Below are positions 62,311-64,000 of a DNA stretch of 64,000 nt, piece by piece; position 1 is the first letter of the stretch, and each line of letters begins with the position of its first letter. A model generated the notes under the pieces. That model did not search any database. It had not been told where the DNA came from and saw only the letters and a list, made by a program, of their open reading frames with translations. The position numbers and the translations under genes were made by a program. Source of the stretch: Limosilactobacillus reuteri (GTDB lineage Bacteria > Bacillota > Bacilli > Lactobacillales > Lactobacillaceae); assembly GCF_034259105.1 (NCBI RefSeq), contig NZ_CP139478.1:1663001-1727000 (forward strand), given 5' to 3'.

Positions 62311-63646
62311 TTAACACACTCTCCTCTGGATAACGATAATTCTTCGCTGCTGTACTTGCATTTAGGATTGAGAACATTACAGTATAAATTCCTACCCGGC
62401 CCACAAACATTAAAAACATTATAATAAATTGACCTAATAAATTAAGGTGGGTTGTAATTCCCAACGATATTCCAGTTGTCCCAAAGGCTGCCACTGCCTC
62501 AAAAGTAACATACGCCAACGAATCATGTTTTGGCAAATCCTGTGTTTCAACAAGCACCAAAATTGATACAAGCAAAATAAATAAAGCAACAAACAGTAAT
62601 GTCAAAGCACGATAAATATTTTCTTGGGTAAACCGGCGATGAGCAAATGTCGTGTCTCGCTGTCCACGCAAAGTTGCAAAACTCTGAATCGTTAATAGAC
62701 CGATTGTTGTGGTTTTAACCCCACCAGCAGTTGACCCCGGCGTTCCTCCGATAAACATCAAAATAACCGTAAACGCGAGGCCGGCAGCACTTAAATCAGT
62801 ATAAGGAAAAGTAATTAAACCGGCAGTTCGTGGCGTGATTGCCATAAAAATAGTATTGAGAATACGGTTGGAAAAACTTAATTTATCACTTAATTGTGCT
62901 AAGTTTTTCTCGGTAATAAAGTAAACAACCACAGAAACAACGAATAAAACTGCTCCAGTACGTAACGCTAACTGAGTATGCAAGGATAGCCGGTGATATT
63001 TAGGATAATTGAGGATATCTTTCCATACTAAAAATCCTAATGATCCGGCAACAATCAAAACAGCAAGCACACATAGCATATAAGGGTCATTAGCATAATT
63101 TGCCATACTATTATCAAACAAGTCAAAGCCGGCATTACAAAAGGCTGAGATTGAATGAAAAATACTAAACCATATTCCCTTACCGAGTCCGTAACGCGGA
63201 TAAAAGTCAAAAAATAAAAATATTCCACCCGCTAATTGGATAAGTAATGAAAGCCGAATAATAAGGTAAACCACGTTCAATTGGGATAAGTGGTCAAGAT
63301 TAAGGGATTCTTGAGTTAATAATCGTGTTGACATTCGCATTCGTTGCCGGACCAGTAACGACATCATGACTGCAAACGTCATAAAACCTAAGCCTCCCAC
63401 TTCCATCAATATTGCAATCACAATCTGGCCAAATAATGTCCAGTGATGGGCTGTACTAACAAGAGTTAATCCAGTTACGCAGGTTGCACTCGTTGAAGTG
63501 AAGAAAGCAGTCATAAAATTTGTCGTTTCTCCTGGTCGTGTTGCAAACGGCAAGGAGAGTAAAATCGTTCCCATAAAAATAACAATTAAGAACCCAAATG
63601 TAAGAATTTTGGGAAATGTATATTTATGTCTATTTATTTCAATCAC
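62303..63646 (-). CDS. ktrB: Ktr/Trk potassium uptake membrane subunit
   Basis: A 447-residue ion-translocating subunit with four M1-P-M2 repeats. Filter glycines are visible in the P-loops SATCVTGLTL, FCNAGFDLF, GGTPGSTAGGVK and FGTTGISLG. AAGGAGGG precedes a GTG start. It forms an operon with ktrA and the methyltransferase. The gene is complete, and its role is sodium-coupled or potential-driven K+ uptake. Confidence 0.92.
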   Translation of the reverse strand: MIEINRHKYTFPKILTFGFLIVIFMGTILLSLPFATRPGETTNFMTAFFTSTSATCVTGLTLVSTAHHWTLFGQIVIAILMEVGGLGFMTFAVMMSLLVRQRMRMSTRLLTQESLNLDHLSQLNVVYLIIRLSLLIQLAGGIFLFFDFYPRYGLGKGIWFSIFHSISAFCNAGFDLFDNSMANYANDPYMLCVLAVLIVAGSLGFLVWKDILNYPKYHRLSLHTQLALRTGAVLFVVSVVVYFITEKNLAQLSDKLSFSNRILNTIFMAITPRTAGLITFPYTDLSAAGLAFTVILMFIGGTPGSTAGGVKTTTIGLLTIQSFATLRGQRDTTFAHRRFTQENIYRALTLLFVALFILLVSILVLVETQDLPKHDSLAYVTFEAVAAFGTTGISLGITTHLNLLGQFIIMFLMFVGRVGIYTVMFSILNASTAAKNYRYPEESVLIG

Positions 63647-63739
63647 TTTTATCCCTCCTTGTATTAATATTACTCAACTAATTATAAGCGTTTTTGTTAA
63701 ATTCTAAACCATTATTTTATTTCCCGAGAAATCATCTAA

Positions 63740-63764
63740 GGAAAGCGCTACAATATAATTGTAG
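63740..63764 (+). promoter_or_regulatory. Palindrome over the oleate hydratase -10 box, with an overlapping cre-like site
   Basis: CTACAAT-ATA-ATTGTAG (63748-63764) is a perfect inverted repeat and contains TATAAT (63754-63759), a consensus -10. AGGAAAGCGCTACA (63740-63753) matches the cre consensus except at its first base and overlaps the left arm. A regulator bound here would block the promoter. Confidence 0.6.
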
Positions 63765-63800
63765 ATTACCCGATTGCTTTTCCTGAAAGGAGACCTTTTT

Positions 63801-64000
63801 ATGTACTATTCAAACGGAAATTATGAAGCATTTGCTCGTCCCCGTAAGCCGGCGGGAGTGGATAAAAAACATGCTTACATTGTTGGTGCTGGTTTAGCAG
63901 GCCTTTCTGCGGCTGTCTTCTTAATTCGTGACGCTCAAATGCCAGGCGAAAGCATCCATATTTTTGAAGAATTACCAATCGCTGGTGGTTCGCTAGATGG
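63801..64000 (+). CDS. ohyA: Oleate hydratase, N-terminal part (runs off right edge)
   Basis: The first 66 codons of an FAD enzyme that adds water to oleic or linoleic acid to give 10-hydroxy fatty acids (formerly myosin-cross-reactive antigen). The N-terminus [20 protein letters not shown] leads into the FAD fold [20 protein letters not shown] and [13 protein letters not shown], all typical. AAGGAG precedes the ATG. The promoter carries a palindrome over the -10 box. The rest of the gene is outside the window. Confidence 0.92.
   Translation, partial: MYYSNGNYEAFARPRKPAGVDKKHAYIVGAGLAGLSAAVFLIRDAQMPGESIHIFEELPIAGGSLD

Noticed and set aside
1..64000. CRISPR arrays, prophage or rRNA genes
   Set aside because: No regularly spaced repeats, phage structural genes or rRNA-like stretches were seen on either strand. 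Mobile DNA is limited to IS30, IS3 and the group IIC intron.

Overview
The window looks like chromosome of a heterofermentative Lactobacillaceae species, most probably Limosilactobacillus reuteri. The base composition is AT-rich, there are many TTG/GTG starts with AGGAGG-type ribosome sites, and the gene content fits: citrate lyase cluster with a CitX-CitG fusion, malolactic enzyme, class II fumarase, sucrose phosphorylase of about 485 residues, PepV, oleate hydratase, a lone ferrochelatase and DyP peroxidase. The species call is recognition of protein families, not a database match.

Layout. 1-3.2 kb: an edge-truncated gene and a MerR regulator facing a drug-efflux MFS/DUF4811 pair across a 41-bp palindrome. 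3.2-13 kb: RluD-type synthase, tRNA-Asp, MprF, a DJ-1 protein, a hydrolase with a premature stop, an internally deleted MFS transporter, a uracil-DNA glycosylase, a ThrE-like exporter and a LysR regulator. 13.2-31.2 kb: a large organic-acid island with hydrolase, citXG (premature stop), citF-citE-citD-citC, malic enzyme, a divergent SorC-type regulator, a DASS carrier, an LDH-family enzyme with a malate-dehydrogenase-like specificity residue, fumarate reductase flavoprotein, an IS30 element, fumarase, malolactic enzyme and a frameshifted mleR. Citrate goes to acetate plus oxaloacetate. Oxaloacetate can be decarboxylated by the malic enzyme or reduced through malate and fumarate to succinate, reoxidising NADH. 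31.3-45.2 kb: cyclophilin, alcohol dehydrogenase, a DUF6933/pRiA4b protein, DUF2252, remains of an LPXTG surface protein, galactose mutarotase, two penicillin-binding/beta-lactamase-fold proteins, and sucrose phosphorylase with its transporter under two LacI-type operators. 45.4-54.8 kb: PepV, YfcC, DyP peroxidase, an antibiotic-resistance-type ABC-F with an elaborate attenuator leader, an esterase, YeiH, an oxidoreductase and a cysteine synthase. 54.8-57 kb: a group IIC intron sitting directly after the terminator of a cysteine-codon leader peptide attenuator. 57-64 kb: ferrochelatase, MntH, an IS3 (IS150-like) element, methyltransferase, KtrA/KtrB and the start of oleate hydratase.

The most interesting signals are two ribosome-sensing attenuators read directly from the sequence. 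The first is a 28-codon leader with Cys-Cys-Cys upstream of cysteine synthase, whose terminator has been used as a group IIC intron target. The second is a three-codon leader with mutually exclusive helices upstream of the ABC-F gene. Several genes are decayed: three in-frame TAA stops, one C6-tract frameshift, one in-frame internal deletion and one 5' truncation.
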